A stretch of 24,963 bases of DNA, taken from assembly GCA_900766895.1 (NCBI GenBank), contig CAAFXF010000024.1:1-24963 (forward strand), given 5' to 3'. The DNA comes from Clostridia bacterium. Lineage in GTDB: Bacteria > Bacillota > Clostridia > Oscillospirales > Acutalibacteraceae. The notes under the pieces were generated by a model that did not search any database, was not told where the DNA came from, and saw only the letters and a program-made list of their open reading frames with translations. The position numbers and the translations under genes were made by a program. Below, one piece after another: positions 6,975-15,006 of this stretch. The stretch's first letter is position 1. Each line of letters opens with the position of its first letter.

Positions 6975-9017
6975 ATGAGCATAGTTAAAAATGTGGCAAT
7001 TGTCGGTCACGCTTCAAAGGGTAAAACAACTCTTGCAGAGGCAATGCTTAATGTGGCAGGCGTTACCGAAAGGATGGGTAAAATTGCCGATGGAAATACT
7101 GTTTCTGACAGTGACGCAGAGGAGAAGAAAAGGGGAGTAAGTATTTCTTCGTCACTTTTGCAGTTTACATATGATAACGCAAAGATAAATATTATTGATA
7201 CTCCGGGTCTTTTTGATTTTGCCTTGGGCTCTGCCGAGGGATTGAGAGCAGCCGACAGCGCTATTGTTGTTGTATCTGCAAGGTCGGGCTTGGCAGCAGG
7301 TGCCGAAAAAGCATTTAAGGGTGCCGGCAAAAAGGGTATGGCTCGTATTATCGTTACATCAAAAATGGATGACGAGAGGGCAGATTTTTACAAGGCTTTC
7401 AATGGCTTGGTTGCAAAGTTCGGCACAACAATGTGTCCTGTTGTTGTTCCTGTTCTTAACGGCGGCAAGGTTGTCGGCTACTACAATATGATAGACGATA
7501 CAACCTATACATACGACGGTGTTCACAAAAAGGCAAGCGATGTTGCTCATGATGACCAAGCAAGATTTGACGCTATTAAGGAAGTGTTCGCAGAGGCTGT
7601 TGCAGGCACTGACGACGCCCTTATGGAAAAGTATTTTGAAGGCGAGCCTCTTACAACACAGGATAAGATTAACGGCTTGGCAAAGGGTGTTGCAGACGGT
7701 ACGGTAGTACCTGTGTTTGCACTTTCAGGTCTTACCGGCGTCGGCGTGGATATGCTTCTTGATTTCATCAAGGATTGCTGTCCTGCACCAAAGCCTGAAT
7801 ATGCTACCGATGCAAACGGCGAGCCTATTGAGCTTACTGTTGATGCAAACGGCCCGTTGGCGGCTGTATGCTTCAAGACTGTTGCAGACCCGTTTATTGG
7901 CAAGCTTAATTACTTCAAGGTTGTTTCAGGCAAGCTTACACAGGGAGCAACAGTTGTTAACTCTCGCACCAGTAAGGAGGAGAGAGTGGGCAAGGTTGTT
8001 ACTCTCCTCGGCACAAAGCAAACCGATGCCAAGGAAATCCCTGCCGGAGAAATCGGTGCGGTTGTTAAGCTCGATGGCTTTAAGACAGGGGACACAATGT
8101 GTACATCGGCAAAGGTTGTAACTCTTGACGGCGTTGCTGTTCCCGTACCTTGCTATGCTATGGCTATTACAGCTGACAAGAAGGGCGAGGAGGAAAAGGT
8201 GTCTAACGCAATCCAAAAGATGATTGAGGAGGACCCGTCAATTGCATATAAGGTAAATCACGAAACAAGACAAACAATTTTGTCCGGCTTGGGCGAACAG
8301 CATTTGGATGTATGCCTGTCAAAATTGAGCACAAAATATAATGTAACCGCTTCTCTTGAACAGCCTCGCGTTGCTTACAGAGAAACCATTACCCGCAAGG
8401 TTACTGCACAGGGCAGACATAAAAAGCAATCAGGCGGTCACGGTCAGTTCGGTGATGTATTTATCGAATTTGAGCCTTGCGATTCGGAAGAGCTTGTATT
8501 TGCAGAAAGAGTTGTAGGTGGCTCCGTTCCAAAGAATTTCTTCCCGGCAGTAGAAAAGGGATTGCAGGAGTCTATGGAAAAGGGTGTGCTTGCAGGTTAT
8601 CCTATGGTTGGCGTAAAGGCAACATTGTTTGACGGCTCATACCATCCTGTTGATTCGTCCGAAATGGCATTTAAGATGGCTGCTTCTCTTGCGTTTAAGT
8701 CGGGTGTCGCAGATGCTTCTCCTGTTTTGCTTGAGCCTATTGTAACCCTTAATGCACTTTGCAATGATGATGCAATGGGTGATGTTATCGGTGATATCAA
8801 TAAGCGCAGAGGCCGTGTTCTCGGTATGAATCCTACCGGTGACGGTATGCAGGAGATTATTGCAGAGGTGCCTGAATCCGAAATGACAACCTTTGCAACA
8901 TCTATGCGCCAAATCACACAGGGCAGAGGCTCGTTTACAACAGCCTTTGCAAGATACGAAAGATGCCCTGAGCATATTGCTCAAAAGGTTATCGCAGAAA
9001 GCTCGGTAAATGAATAA
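6975..9017 (+). CDS. Elongation factor G-like protein (EF-G paralogue)
   Basis: 680 residues covering all five EF-G domains: a G domain (about 1-270), domain II, domain III (GLGEQHLDVCLSKL), domain IV (VTAQGRHKKQSGGHGQFGDV) and a C-terminal domain V. The P-loop is GHASKGKTT at 11-19. Differences from canonical EF-G: G3 is DTPGLFDF (75-82), so L79 replaces the catalytic histidine; G4 is TSKMD (128-132), with serine for asparagine; switch I is the EF-G2-like DGNTVSDSDAEEKKRG. It therefore belongs to the EF-G2-like paralogue group rather than being the main translocase, and its role (ribosome binding under particular conditions) is inferred. The ATG at 6975 is chosen over an upstream GTG at 6966 because AAGGGGTG (6961-6968) is then the ribosome binding site. 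It is followed after 3 bases by the DUF308 gene. Confidence 0.88.
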   Translation: MSIVKNVAIVGHASKGKTTLAEAMLNVAGVTERMGKIADGNTVSDSDAEEKKRGVSISSSLLQFTYDNAKINIIDTPGLFDFALGSAEGLRAADSAIVVVSARSGLAAGAEKAFKGAGKKGMARIIVTSKMDDERADFYKAFNGLVAKFGTTMCPVVVPVLNGGKVVGYYNMIDDTTYTYDGVHKKASDVAHDDQARFDAIKEVFAEAVAGTDDALMEKYFEGEPLTTQDKINGLAKGVADGTVVPVFALSGLTGVGVDMLLDFIKDCCPAPKPEYATDANGEPIELTVDANGPLAAVCFKTVADPFIGKLNYFKVVSGKLTQGATVVNSRTSKEERVGKVVTLLGTKQTDAKEIPAGEIGAVVKLDGFKTGDTMCTSAKVVTLDGVAVPVPCYAMAITADKKGEEEKVSNAIQKMIEEDPSIAYKVNHETRQTILSGLGEQHLDVCLSKLSTKYNVTASLEQPRVAYRETITRKVTAQGRHKKQSGGHGQFGDVFIEFEPCDSEELVFAERVVGGSVPKNFFPAVEKGLQESMEKGVLAGYPMVGVKATLFDGSYHPVDSSEMAFKMAASLAFKSGVADASPVLLEPIVTLNALCNDDAMGDVIGDINKRRGRVLGMNPTGDGMQEIIAEVPESEMTTFATSMRQITQGRGSFTTAFARYERCPEHIAQKVIAESSVNE

Positions 9018-9020
9018 TTT

Positions 9021-9617
9021 ATGATAGAATTTTTTAGAGGATTAAAACGGTTTTCCGTTGCAACGATAATTGTTTCTGCCGTTATGGGTGTGCTGTTTAT
9101 AGCATTTCCGTCAAAGTGTATAGAGTATATTTCTTTGATTATCGGTATTTCATTTGTTGCAATAGGAATAATCTCGGTTGTATCGTTTATTGTTAGGCGA
9201 GTGCAAAAGCCGAGCCTTGTGCTTGGCTGCCTGTCTCTTGTTGCCGGAATAGTGATATGCGTTAGGTACCGTGCAATTATATCGTTTATAGTTGTGGTGC
9301 TCGGTATATTTATACTGACCTCCGGCCTTGTCGATATGGCGGCTGCTATTCGCTCAATAATAACGTTTAGAATATCCGGTTGGTTTACTATGCTCCTGTC
9401 GGTTATCACAATAATCTTCGGCATAGTAGCCATTACAAAATCGGCAAGCCTGACGGACGGTATAGTTCGATTCATAGGTGCGGCGCTTATCGTATACGCA
9501 GTTCTTGATTTGATAACATTGCTGCAAATTAATACAACTGCCAAAAGGGTAAAGCAAACAATAGACTCTGTGTCCGACATAGAGGTTGAAGCAACCGAGC
9601 AACAGAATGAAGAATGA
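9021..9617 (+). CDS. DUF308/HdeD-like six-helix membrane protein
   Basis: 198 residues with six evident hydrophobic helices arranged as pairs (for example YISLIIGISFVAIGIISVV and AIISFIVVVLGIFILTSG), as in the HdeD/DUF308 family. The short hydrophilic C-terminus is acidic and glutamine-rich. It starts 3 bases after the EF-G-like stop and has no clear ribosome binding site of its own, so it is probably translated by coupling to the upstream gene. Its function is unknown; E. coli HdeD is linked to acid resistance, which should not be transferred. The gene ends right at a strong terminator. Confidence 0.8.
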   Translation: MIEFFRGLKRFSVATIIVSAVMGVLFIAFPSKCIEYISLIIGISFVAIGIISVVSFIVRRVQKPSLVLGCLSLVAGIVICVRYRAIISFIVVVLGIFILTSGLVDMAAAIRSIITFRISGWFTMLLSVITIIFGIVAITKSASLTDGIVRFIGAALIVYAVLDLITLLQINTTAKRVKQTIDSVSDIEVEATEQQNEE

Positions 9618-9618
9618 C

Positions 9619-9651
9619 AAAACGCTGTGAACGTAATGTTCACAGCGTTTT
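9619..9651. terminator. Bidirectional intrinsic terminator
   Basis: A perfect 14-bp stem, AAAACGCTGTGAAC (9619-9632) with its complement at 9638-9651, and loop GTAAT. A-rich and T-rich edges make it usable from both sides. It lies between the DUF308 gene and the convergent mannosidase gene. Confidence 0.85.
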
Positions 9652-9665
9652 ATCTTTGATGTTTT

Positions 9666-12600
9666 TTACCATTCACTCTTGGTGTATGAGCGAATTATGT
9701 TTGTGATAATGTTGTCTCGCTTGATGCCCTTGCCTTTACCGCCTTTGATTTGGTCTTGGATTTTTCCTGCGCGGATTGTAATGAAATCTGCCTTGTCTAT
9801 AATTTTATTGATAGGCGGAATTTCACCGAATTCGTAGCCCTCGTCAACCTCGTCAATAAGCCTTGTTGCAAGGTGAGTGTTAGAGAATTTTTTAACAGCT
9901 GTCATTGCTAAAATAACAATCTTGTTGTCCTCCGGCATAGTAACTGCTTTACATCCTCGCACATCAATTTCGTACAGATAAAAATATGCCTTGCCGTTGG
10001 CAATGTTGCCCTCCGGATGATGAGTGTGCGTAAACTCGATAGCAATTGGTTGATTTGTGATTTTGGCTGTTTGCTGTAAGCCTGCCATATCCCATTGACC
10101 AACCGGCTCCCGCATAGGATAAACCGTAATATGACGCTCCTTGCTGTCAGCCATAATAACAGTATCTCTGCTTTCCAGCACAGAGCCTGCAATCATATAC
10201 AGCTTTGTAACACCCTTTGGCAGTTCAATCTCCTGTCCTCTCGGAATAAAGATGTTTTTGCTCATTTCTACATTAGGCATTTTGAAGGTAATTCCGTGAA
10301 CAGTGAGCGAGCTTGGTATCAGTTCATTTGGCAGGCTCATTCCGCTTCCCTGCATAATGCAGTTAACCTTGTATTCGTCTGCCGTGATACCGACAGAATT
10401 GTATTCAAGGTAAAGCTTCTTAAAGTTTTCCTTTGCCTTGTTCCTTTCGGCGTTGAGCTTTAACTTAAATGTTTTAACCTCAAACGGCTTTAGGTCAAAC
10501 ACCAATGCGCCGTTTTCGATTTTTGCATCGTTTTTATATTCCTCGCTTGCCCAAACCTCTGTTGCTTCGGCTATGTCGCAGAAGAATTTAATACCTGCAC
10601 CCTTGTGCGCCTTGCCGACGCCCTCGTTTATTCTGACGATAATGCTGTCGTCATCAATAGCCTTTTTAACGGCTCTGACCAAAATGCTGTTTGATGATGT
10701 GTTAAGCAGGCTGAAGCTGTCGCCAAGCACACCCTCGCGCCTTGATGATGTGCAAAATGCAACAAGACCTTGATTGAAGCATTGAGCCTCAATTTGAGTA
10801 GTCGCACCGACGTTGCCCTTGTGGCTCATAATGCCAAAGGCAAATTGATTTCGTCCTATGTCCTGCAAATCCTGCCTTGCGTCCTTTGTAAATGCACCGG
10901 CAGGGGTGTGGATGCAGGTAAGCCTTAATGTGTAATCGTTTGGCTTGTCCCATCCGTACTTGCAGTCCGACAGAATGCTGACGCCGTATTTGCCAAATCT
11001 ATCCGTAATATCTGCCCATTTCTGTGCAGGCACCTCATACAGATTTTCTGTGTTGTTGCCACGTTTGATGTAGCCTAAGCCCAGATCGTAGCTTGCCTCG
11101 TCATTACTGCATGTAACAGGGAATTGCGCCTTAAGAAGAGCTCTTCTTTCCTGCCAATCAATGTAGTTGTCAACCCTAATAACCTCACCGTATGCTTCAA
11201 GGCTAACTACTTGCTCAATTTTGCTGTATTCGGCTTCTCTTGTAACCTTAACGGCAATCCTTGCCGGGCCGTTTTCAAGTATCTCAAAGCTCGGAGTGTT
11301 TGCATAGCAGTACGGCTCGCCGTCGATATCCTCTTTTCTGATTTCCCAGGACGGATAATTCAGCTCACCGATATTGTGCAGTAATGCAAGCTTGATGGGT
11401 GCGGTAAGTAATTGTATTTTCAGCTTTTTGTCAACTATAGAGCCTATGTCGCCGTTTTTGTTGAACATAAGCCTGTATTTGTCATTTTCGAGTGTGTGCT
11501 CGGTTACCTTTAGGTCGGTCTTGCCGTCAAATTTTTTATCGGCACCCTGAACATCGTAAACCCTGCTTGCACAGGAGCCTACGCTTGCAAGGAAGATAAT
11601 GTCAAATTCCTTGCCGGATTTTTTAACAATTTGACTTGGAACCTCCTTGCCGTTTTTGTCAAGCACCTTTATGTATTTTGCGTTTCTCGTAAGCTTGATG
11701 TGTGCCTTAACTGCCGCCCTGCGCTTTACTGCAACAGGGTTGTTAACAATAACGGCACATTCCTTGCACCATGAGGTGTCAAGCTCGTTAGCCAATGCAC
11801 CAATAGCACCCTCGTATTCTGTTTGGAATTGATTGAGAGATGCAAAGTAATCGTTCCAGCTGTCATTGTACTGAAGCATTGTTGAAGTACCCGGAATATC
11901 GTCGTGGAATTGGTGCTGAATAACTCTCTTCCATGCCTTGTCGATTATCTCTTGTGGGTATCTGTATGACGTCAGCAGGCTTGCGGCAACTGCAGCCTTT
12001 TCACAGCTGTCTGCAAGGCATTCGTTTTGTGCGTTGAGCCTTTTGCTCATACATCTCGATGTATAACCGCCTGCACCGTGGCTTCTCATAACTAATTCGT
12101 TATCCCATATCGGCAATGCGTTTTTCTGCTTTTGCGAAAGCCTGTCCATTTCAACAAAGATTTCGTCCGATGATGCAGAATAAACCTTGGTTTCCTTGTC
12201 GCTTTGGTTAGCCTCAACGCTGTCGTTTACAGCCTTAGCGCTTTCTTCGGTTGGAGCTCCGCCCCAGTCACCTGTGCCGTAGTAGTTCATGGTCCAAGGC
12301 AAATCATGCTTTAGTCCGTTTTCCGCAAGCTTGTTTATTATCTGCAAATCTCCTCTGACATCACCGTCAAATTTGTAACGGTATGATAGGGGATTGAGAG
12401 ATGCGTAAACACTGTCGCCGTTTACACCCTGCCATATTCCGATGTCAAACGGTAGCTCGTACGCACCGCCCCAGGTAAGCTTTTGAGAAGAAACGCCAAG
12501 CAGATTAGCATGCCTTGCAATGCTCGGCAACGCGTATCCAAATCCAAAGCAGTCCGGCAAAAATACATCCTTGGAGGTTTTGCCGAATTTTTTGTTAAAG

Positions 12601-12929
12601 TAGTGATTGCCATAAAGAAAATTGCGGAATAATGCCTCGGGTGACGGAATGTTAACATCTCCGTTTTCGTATGCAGAACCGCTGACACACCATTTACCCT
12701 CGTCAACATATTGCCTGATTTTTTCAAAAGCCTCGGGATAGTATTCTTCAATAAGCTCATAACGAAAGCTACCCTCAAAATTAAAACGGTAATGAGGGTA
12801 TTTTTCAATTAATTCAAAGTTTTTGTTGAATGTATCCGGTATAAATTCATCAATGGTTTTTGGTAGCTCCCATCTCCAAACCGTGTCAAGATGGGCGGTA
12901 GCAACCGTAAAAATTTTATTATCAGCCAT
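9666..12929 (-). CDS. GH38 alpha-mannosidase
   Basis: A 1087-residue glycoside hydrolase of family 38, hydrolysing terminal alpha-mannosyl residues with a bound metal ion (Zn or similar). Seen: the N-terminal metal site AHLDTVWRW with H13 and D15; PDCFGF at 125-130 with D126 as the expected nucleophile and metal ligand; GTGDWGGAPT at 218-227; and the RSHGAGGYTS region with H284 as the expected fourth ligand. The central and C-terminal beta-sandwich domains follow, to about residue 1087. There is no signal peptide, so it is probably cytoplasmic and acts on imported oligosaccharides. It lies 20 bases after a 73-residue unknown gene and probably shares its promoter at 13205-13233. The ribosome binding site is weak (purine-rich AGCAGAGA). 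Linkage specificity cannot be read from sequence. Confidence 0.92.
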   Translation of the reverse strand: MADNKIFTVATAHLDTVWRWELPKTIDEFIPDTFNKNFELIEKYPHYRFNFEGSFRYELIEEYYPEAFEKIRQYVDEGKWCVSGSAYENGDVNIPSPEALFRNFLYGNHYFNKKFGKTSKDVFLPDCFGFGYALPSIARHANLLGVSSQKLTWGGAYELPFDIGIWQGVNGDSVYASLNPLSYRYKFDGDVRGDLQIINKLAENGLKHDLPWTMNYYGTGDWGGAPTEESAKAVNDSVEANQSDKETKVYSASSDEIFVEMDRLSQKQKNALPIWDNELVMRSHGAGGYTSRCMSKRLNAQNECLADSCEKAAVAASLLTSYRYPQEIIDKAWKRVIQHQFHDDIPGTSTMLQYNDSWNDYFASLNQFQTEYEGAIGALANELDTSWCKECAVIVNNPVAVKRRAAVKAHIKLTRNAKYIKVLDKNGKEVPSQIVKKSGKEFDIIFLASVGSCASRVYDVQGADKKFDGKTDLKVTEHTLENDKYRLMFNKNGDIGSIVDKKLKIQLLTAPIKLALLHNIGELNYPSWEIRKEDIDGEPYCYANTPSFEILENGPARIAVKVTREAEYSKIEQVVSLEAYGEVIRVDNYIDWQERRALLKAQFPVTCSNDEASYDLGLGYIKRGNNTENLYEVPAQKWADITDRFGKYGVSILSDCKYGWDKPNDYTLRLTCIHTPAGAFTKDARQDLQDIGRNQFAFGIMSHKGNVGATTQIEAQCFNQGLVAFCTSSRREGVLGDSFSLLNTSSNSILVRAVKKAIDDDSIIVRINEGVGKAHKGAGIKFFCDIAEATEVWASEEYKNDAKIENGALVFDLKPFEVKTFKLKLNAERNKAKENFKKLYLEYNSVGITADEYKVNCIMQGSGMSLPNELIPSSLTVHGITFKMPNVEMSKNIFIPRGQEIELPKGVTKLYMIAGSVLESRDTVIMADSKERHITVYPMREPVGQWDMAGLQQTAKITNQPIAIEFTHTHHPEGNIANGKAYFYLYEIDVRGCKAVTMPEDNKIVILAMTAVKKFSNTHLATRLIDEVDEGYEFGEIPPINKIIDKADFITIRAGKIQDQIKGGKGKGIKRDNIITNIIRSYTKSEW

Positions 12930-12949
12930 TATATATCTCTGCTTTATCT

Positions 12950-13171
12950 TTATTGTACTTCGATGATTTCGTATTCAAAATCGTATTGCTCCTGAAGAGC
13001 CTTTACCTTGTCCTCGTTGTCCTCAATAAATGACGGGGTACGAACGCTTTTTCCGTCGACCGAATAATCCTTAACAATTTGGTTCAGCTTCTCCCAAGCC
13101 TCTGCCTCTAACGGATAGTTGTCCGGAAATTTAATTTGAAATTCTCTGTGTTTAGGAATTCTTACCTTCAT
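12950..13171 (-). CDS. Small hypothetical protein (73 aa)
   Basis: It has a strong ribosome binding site (AGAAGGAG) at normal distance from the ATG and sits 20 bases before the mannosidase, so I call it a real gene. The product is hydrophilic and mixed-charge, with no cysteine, signal peptide or membrane segment. Its N-terminus is basic (MKVRIPKHREFQIKFPDNYP) and its C-terminus acidic (DFEYEIIEVQ). I do not recognise a family. Cotranscription with the mannosidase is likely; a link in function is only suggested by position. Confidence 0.65.
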   Translation of the reverse strand: MKVRIPKHREFQIKFPDNYPLEAEAWEKLNQIVKDYSVDGKSVRTPSFIEDNEDKVKALQEQYDFEYEIIEVQ

Positions 13172-13204
13172 AAGTATTCTCCTTCTGTAAATTAATTGTA
13201 TAAT

Positions 13205-13233
13205 ATTATATAATTATTTTAGTATTTTTTCAA
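13205..13233 (-). promoter_or_regulatory. Promoter for the 73-aa gene and GH38 gene
   Basis: On the minus strand, TTGAAA (13233-13228) lies within the last codons of the glycerate kinase gene, and TATAAT (13210-13205) follows after 17 bases. This would give the small gene and mannosidase transcription independent of the kinase promoter. Confidence 0.5.
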
Positions 13234-14284
13234 GGTTAATTTCTACTTTTTTAGCGAGGACTGTCTGTGCATTGTTAATCGCCTCGTCAATGTCAGTATC
13301 ACTGTCGGCAAGCGGTATTGCAATATCACCAACCTTGTCTGTTTCAATGCTCCCGCTGATTACAACACACCTTTTGTTGTGCTTTTTGCAAAGCTTGTAT
13401 ATTTTGTAGGGTAGCTTGCCCATTAAGGTTTGCTCGTCTGTTTTGCCCTCGCCTGTGATTATGATGTCTGCATTTTTGATTTGCTCTTCAAGATTGCAGT
13501 ACTGTGCAAGAATGTCAAAGCCGGATCTAATCTCTCCGCCGAAAACACTGTAAAGCCCTCCGCATATTCCTCCCGCGGCTCCTGCACCCTTAACCCTGCT
13601 GATGTCGTTTTTGAAAAATGCATTTAGCCTTTGTAATCCCTCGTCAAGCTCTGCCACCTGTGTTTTGTTGGCACCCTTTTGCGGTGCAAAAACATAAGCC
13701 GCACCGTTTTTTCCGTAGTATTCATTTTCAACATCACAGGCATATGTTATTTCTATATCCTTTGGACAATCTCTTGTGCTTAAACCGAAAATATAGTTTA
13801 GATCACTGCTTTTTGGCATTTTGATAATGCTTTGGTTTTCGTCATAAATTTTTGCTCCGAGAGCAGCGAGTGCTCCTGCGCCTCCGTCACAGCATCCTGT
13901 ACCGCCAAGACCGAGGATGATTTTTCTGTATCCGTTGTCGTATGCGAATTTTATCAGCTCTCCTGTGCCGTAGCTTGTGCTTTGCATAATTCGTTTTTGC
14001 TTTTGCAAGCCGCTTGCAACCGCACATTCAATTACTGCAATGTCATCAAAAACGTATATATACCCATCTGTTTGCCTGCCGTAGACATCGTGGCATTTTG
14101 TGAAAAGCTTTTTCGCACCGCATATGCTTTCAAATGCGTCGCCAAATCCCTCTCCGCCGTCGGAAAAGGGTAGAGCCGTAACATTGTGATTTGTGCATTT
14201 TGTAATTACTGCCTTGATAGTGTCGGCAACCTGCATTGCCGTAAGCGTGCCCTTGTACGAATCCGGAGCTATCAAAATGTTCAT
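13214..14284 (-). CDS. Glycerate kinase (GarK/GlxK family)
   Basis: 356 residues, slightly shorter than the usual 370-380. It phosphorylates glycerate to a phosphoglycerate, feeding lower glycolysis; the family usually makes 2-phosphoglycerate. Seen: N-terminal IAPDSYKGTLTAMQVADTI, PFSDGGEGF (the family's DGGEG motif), the glycine-rich GLGGTGCCDGGAGALAALGA, and the C-terminal ITGEGKTDEQTLMGKLP. The start at 14284 gives the canonical MNILIAPDSYKG; an in-frame upstream start adds 25 residues with no homology and overlaps the promoter. Its own promoter is at 14319-14347. It is followed by the small gene and the mannosidase; no metabolic link to them is obvious. Confidence 0.92.
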   Translation of the reverse strand: MNILIAPDSYKGTLTAMQVADTIKAVITKCTNHNVTALPFSDGGEGFGDAFESICGAKKLFTKCHDVYGRQTDGYIYVFDDIAVIECAVASGLQKQKRIMQSTSYGTGELIKFAYDNGYRKIILGLGGTGCCDGGAGALAALGAKIYDENQSIIKMPKSSDLNYIFGLSTRDCPKDIEITYACDVENEYYGKNGAAYVFAPQKGANKTQVAELDEGLQRLNAFFKNDISRVKGAGAAGGICGGLYSVFGGEIRSGFDILAQYCNLEEQIKNADIIITGEGKTDEQTLMGKLPYKIYKLCKKHNKRCVVISGSIETDKVGDIAIPLADSDTDIDEAINNAQTVLAKKVEINLEKILK

Positions 14285-14318
14285 TATTTTTTCACCCTGT
14301 AATAGTTTTGTTACCCAA

Positions 14319-14347
14319 ATTGTAACACATTTTTTTGTGGTTGTAAA
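14319..14347 (-). promoter_or_regulatory. Promoter of the glycerate kinase gene
   Basis: On the minus strand, TTTACA (14347-14342) and TACAAT (14324-14319) are spaced by 17 bases, about 35 bases before the start codon. Confidence 0.6.
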
Positions 14348-14447
14348 ATGAAAAAACAATATGTTGTGGAGCGGATTGATTATTTATACAAATATTTGGA
14401 TTTACTTTTTTGCAAAGTTACAAAATGATAATTTTTCATAAAATATC

Positions 14448-14476
14448 TTGACAATTTTTGCTTGGCGTTGTACTAT
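14448..14476 (+). promoter_or_regulatory. Promoter of the structured RNA
   Basis: Perfect -35 TTGACA at 14448-14453, a 17-base spacer, and TACTAT at 14471-14476. No protein-coding gene lies downstream before a terminator, so the transcript is a small RNA starting near 14482. Confidence 0.7.
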
Positions 14477-14481
14477 ATATA

Positions 14482-14620
14482 CAACCACTATTGTGTGGTA
14501 GCGTGATGGTAATAGCGCTAAAGTGTTGTGTCTGTCAGCAACTTCACAACACGAAGAGATTGTTTTTATTAAACAGCGAAGATGGGTAGTTTAAGCGGAC
14601 ACTTAGGCTACCCGTTTTTG
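14482..14620 (+). ncRNA. Unrecognised structured small RNA, about 140 nt
   Basis: A complete transcription unit lies between a consensus promoter and a terminator. Predicted stems by eye: ACCAC/GTGGT (14484-14488 with 14495-14499); AGCG/CGCT (14500-14503 with 14516-14519); a perfect 8-bp stem GTGTTGTG/CACAACAC (14523-14530 with 14545-14552) with a 14-base loop; TGTTT/AAACA (14561-14565 with 14571-14575); and the terminator hairpin. It is not 6S RNA (the ends do not pair), tmRNA, RNase P or SRP RNA by any motif I can see, and it precedes a tRNA rather than a protein gene, arguing against a riboswitch. Both the boundaries and the RNA itself are inference from sequence. Confidence 0.55.
14584..14619 (+). 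terminator. Terminator of the structured RNA
   Basis: Outer stem GGGTAG (14584-14589) with CTACCC (14608-14613) and inner stem TAAG/CTTA, separated by a small internal loop, followed by a T run at 14615-14619. Confidence 0.75.
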
Positions 14621-14645
14621 TTTTATAAAATAATCAAAATATGTA

Positions 14646-14673
14646 TTGACATTTCAAAATTATGTGATATAAT
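14646..14673 (+). promoter_or_regulatory. Promoter of tRNA-fMet
   Basis: TTGACA at 14646-14651, a 16-base spacer and a perfect TATAAT at 14668-14673, about 30 bases before the mature tRNA 5' end. Confidence 0.8.
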
Positions 14674-14702
14674 ACTCTATACAAGTTGAAAAACACATAT
14701 AT

Positions 14703-14778
<76 letters not shown>

Positions 14779-14780
14779 CG

Positions 14781-14819
14781 AAGACCGTACATTTCTGTAC
14801 GGTCTTATTTTTGTTTTTT
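14781..14819 (+). terminator. Terminator of tRNA-fMet
   Basis: A perfect 11-bp stem AAGACCGTACA/TGTACGGTCTT (14781-14791 with 14796-14806), loop TTTC, then a T-rich tail. It begins 3 bases after the CCA end. Confidence 0.9.
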
Positions 14820-14883
14820 ACTGCTTTTATGTAAAAGCATACCAATTTTGCAATTATTTTGTTAGAGCTATATAATTACTTGA

Positions 14884-14946
14884 TAAAAAAATATCCTCGT
14901 CTTGAGTGCCGACCGGTATTTATCGGCGATGTAAAGCAAGACAAGG
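14884..14946 (-). terminator. Terminator of the MATE gene
   Basis: On the minus strand the outer arms CCTTGTCTTG (14946-14937) and CAAGACGAGG (14904-14895) pair over ten positions with one G:U. They enclose a GCCGA/TCGGC stem and are followed by a run of T from about 14893 to 14884. The 60 bases between it and the MATE stop show no gene. Confidence 0.75.
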
Positions 14947-15006
14947 AATATAAAGGAGTTTAAGCTGTTGTGGAAAAAGCTATATAAAGGCAAATAGGGT
15001 TTTGAT

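Noticed and set aside
9354..9643. Minus-strand frames antisense to the DUF308 gene
   Set aside because: The plus frame has clear membrane helices and links to the upstream gene; the antisense frames are low-complexity mirrors of it.
14506..14589. A 27-codon open frame inside the small RNA
   Set aside because: It has no ribosome binding site, overlaps the predicted stems and ends inside the terminator; its length is expected by chance.
14482..14600. Tetrahydrofolate riboswitch
   Set aside because: The stretch GCGCTAAAGTG and a later CGAAG recall the THF aptamer core, but the conserved 3' part needed for the pseudoknot is absent and no folate gene follows.
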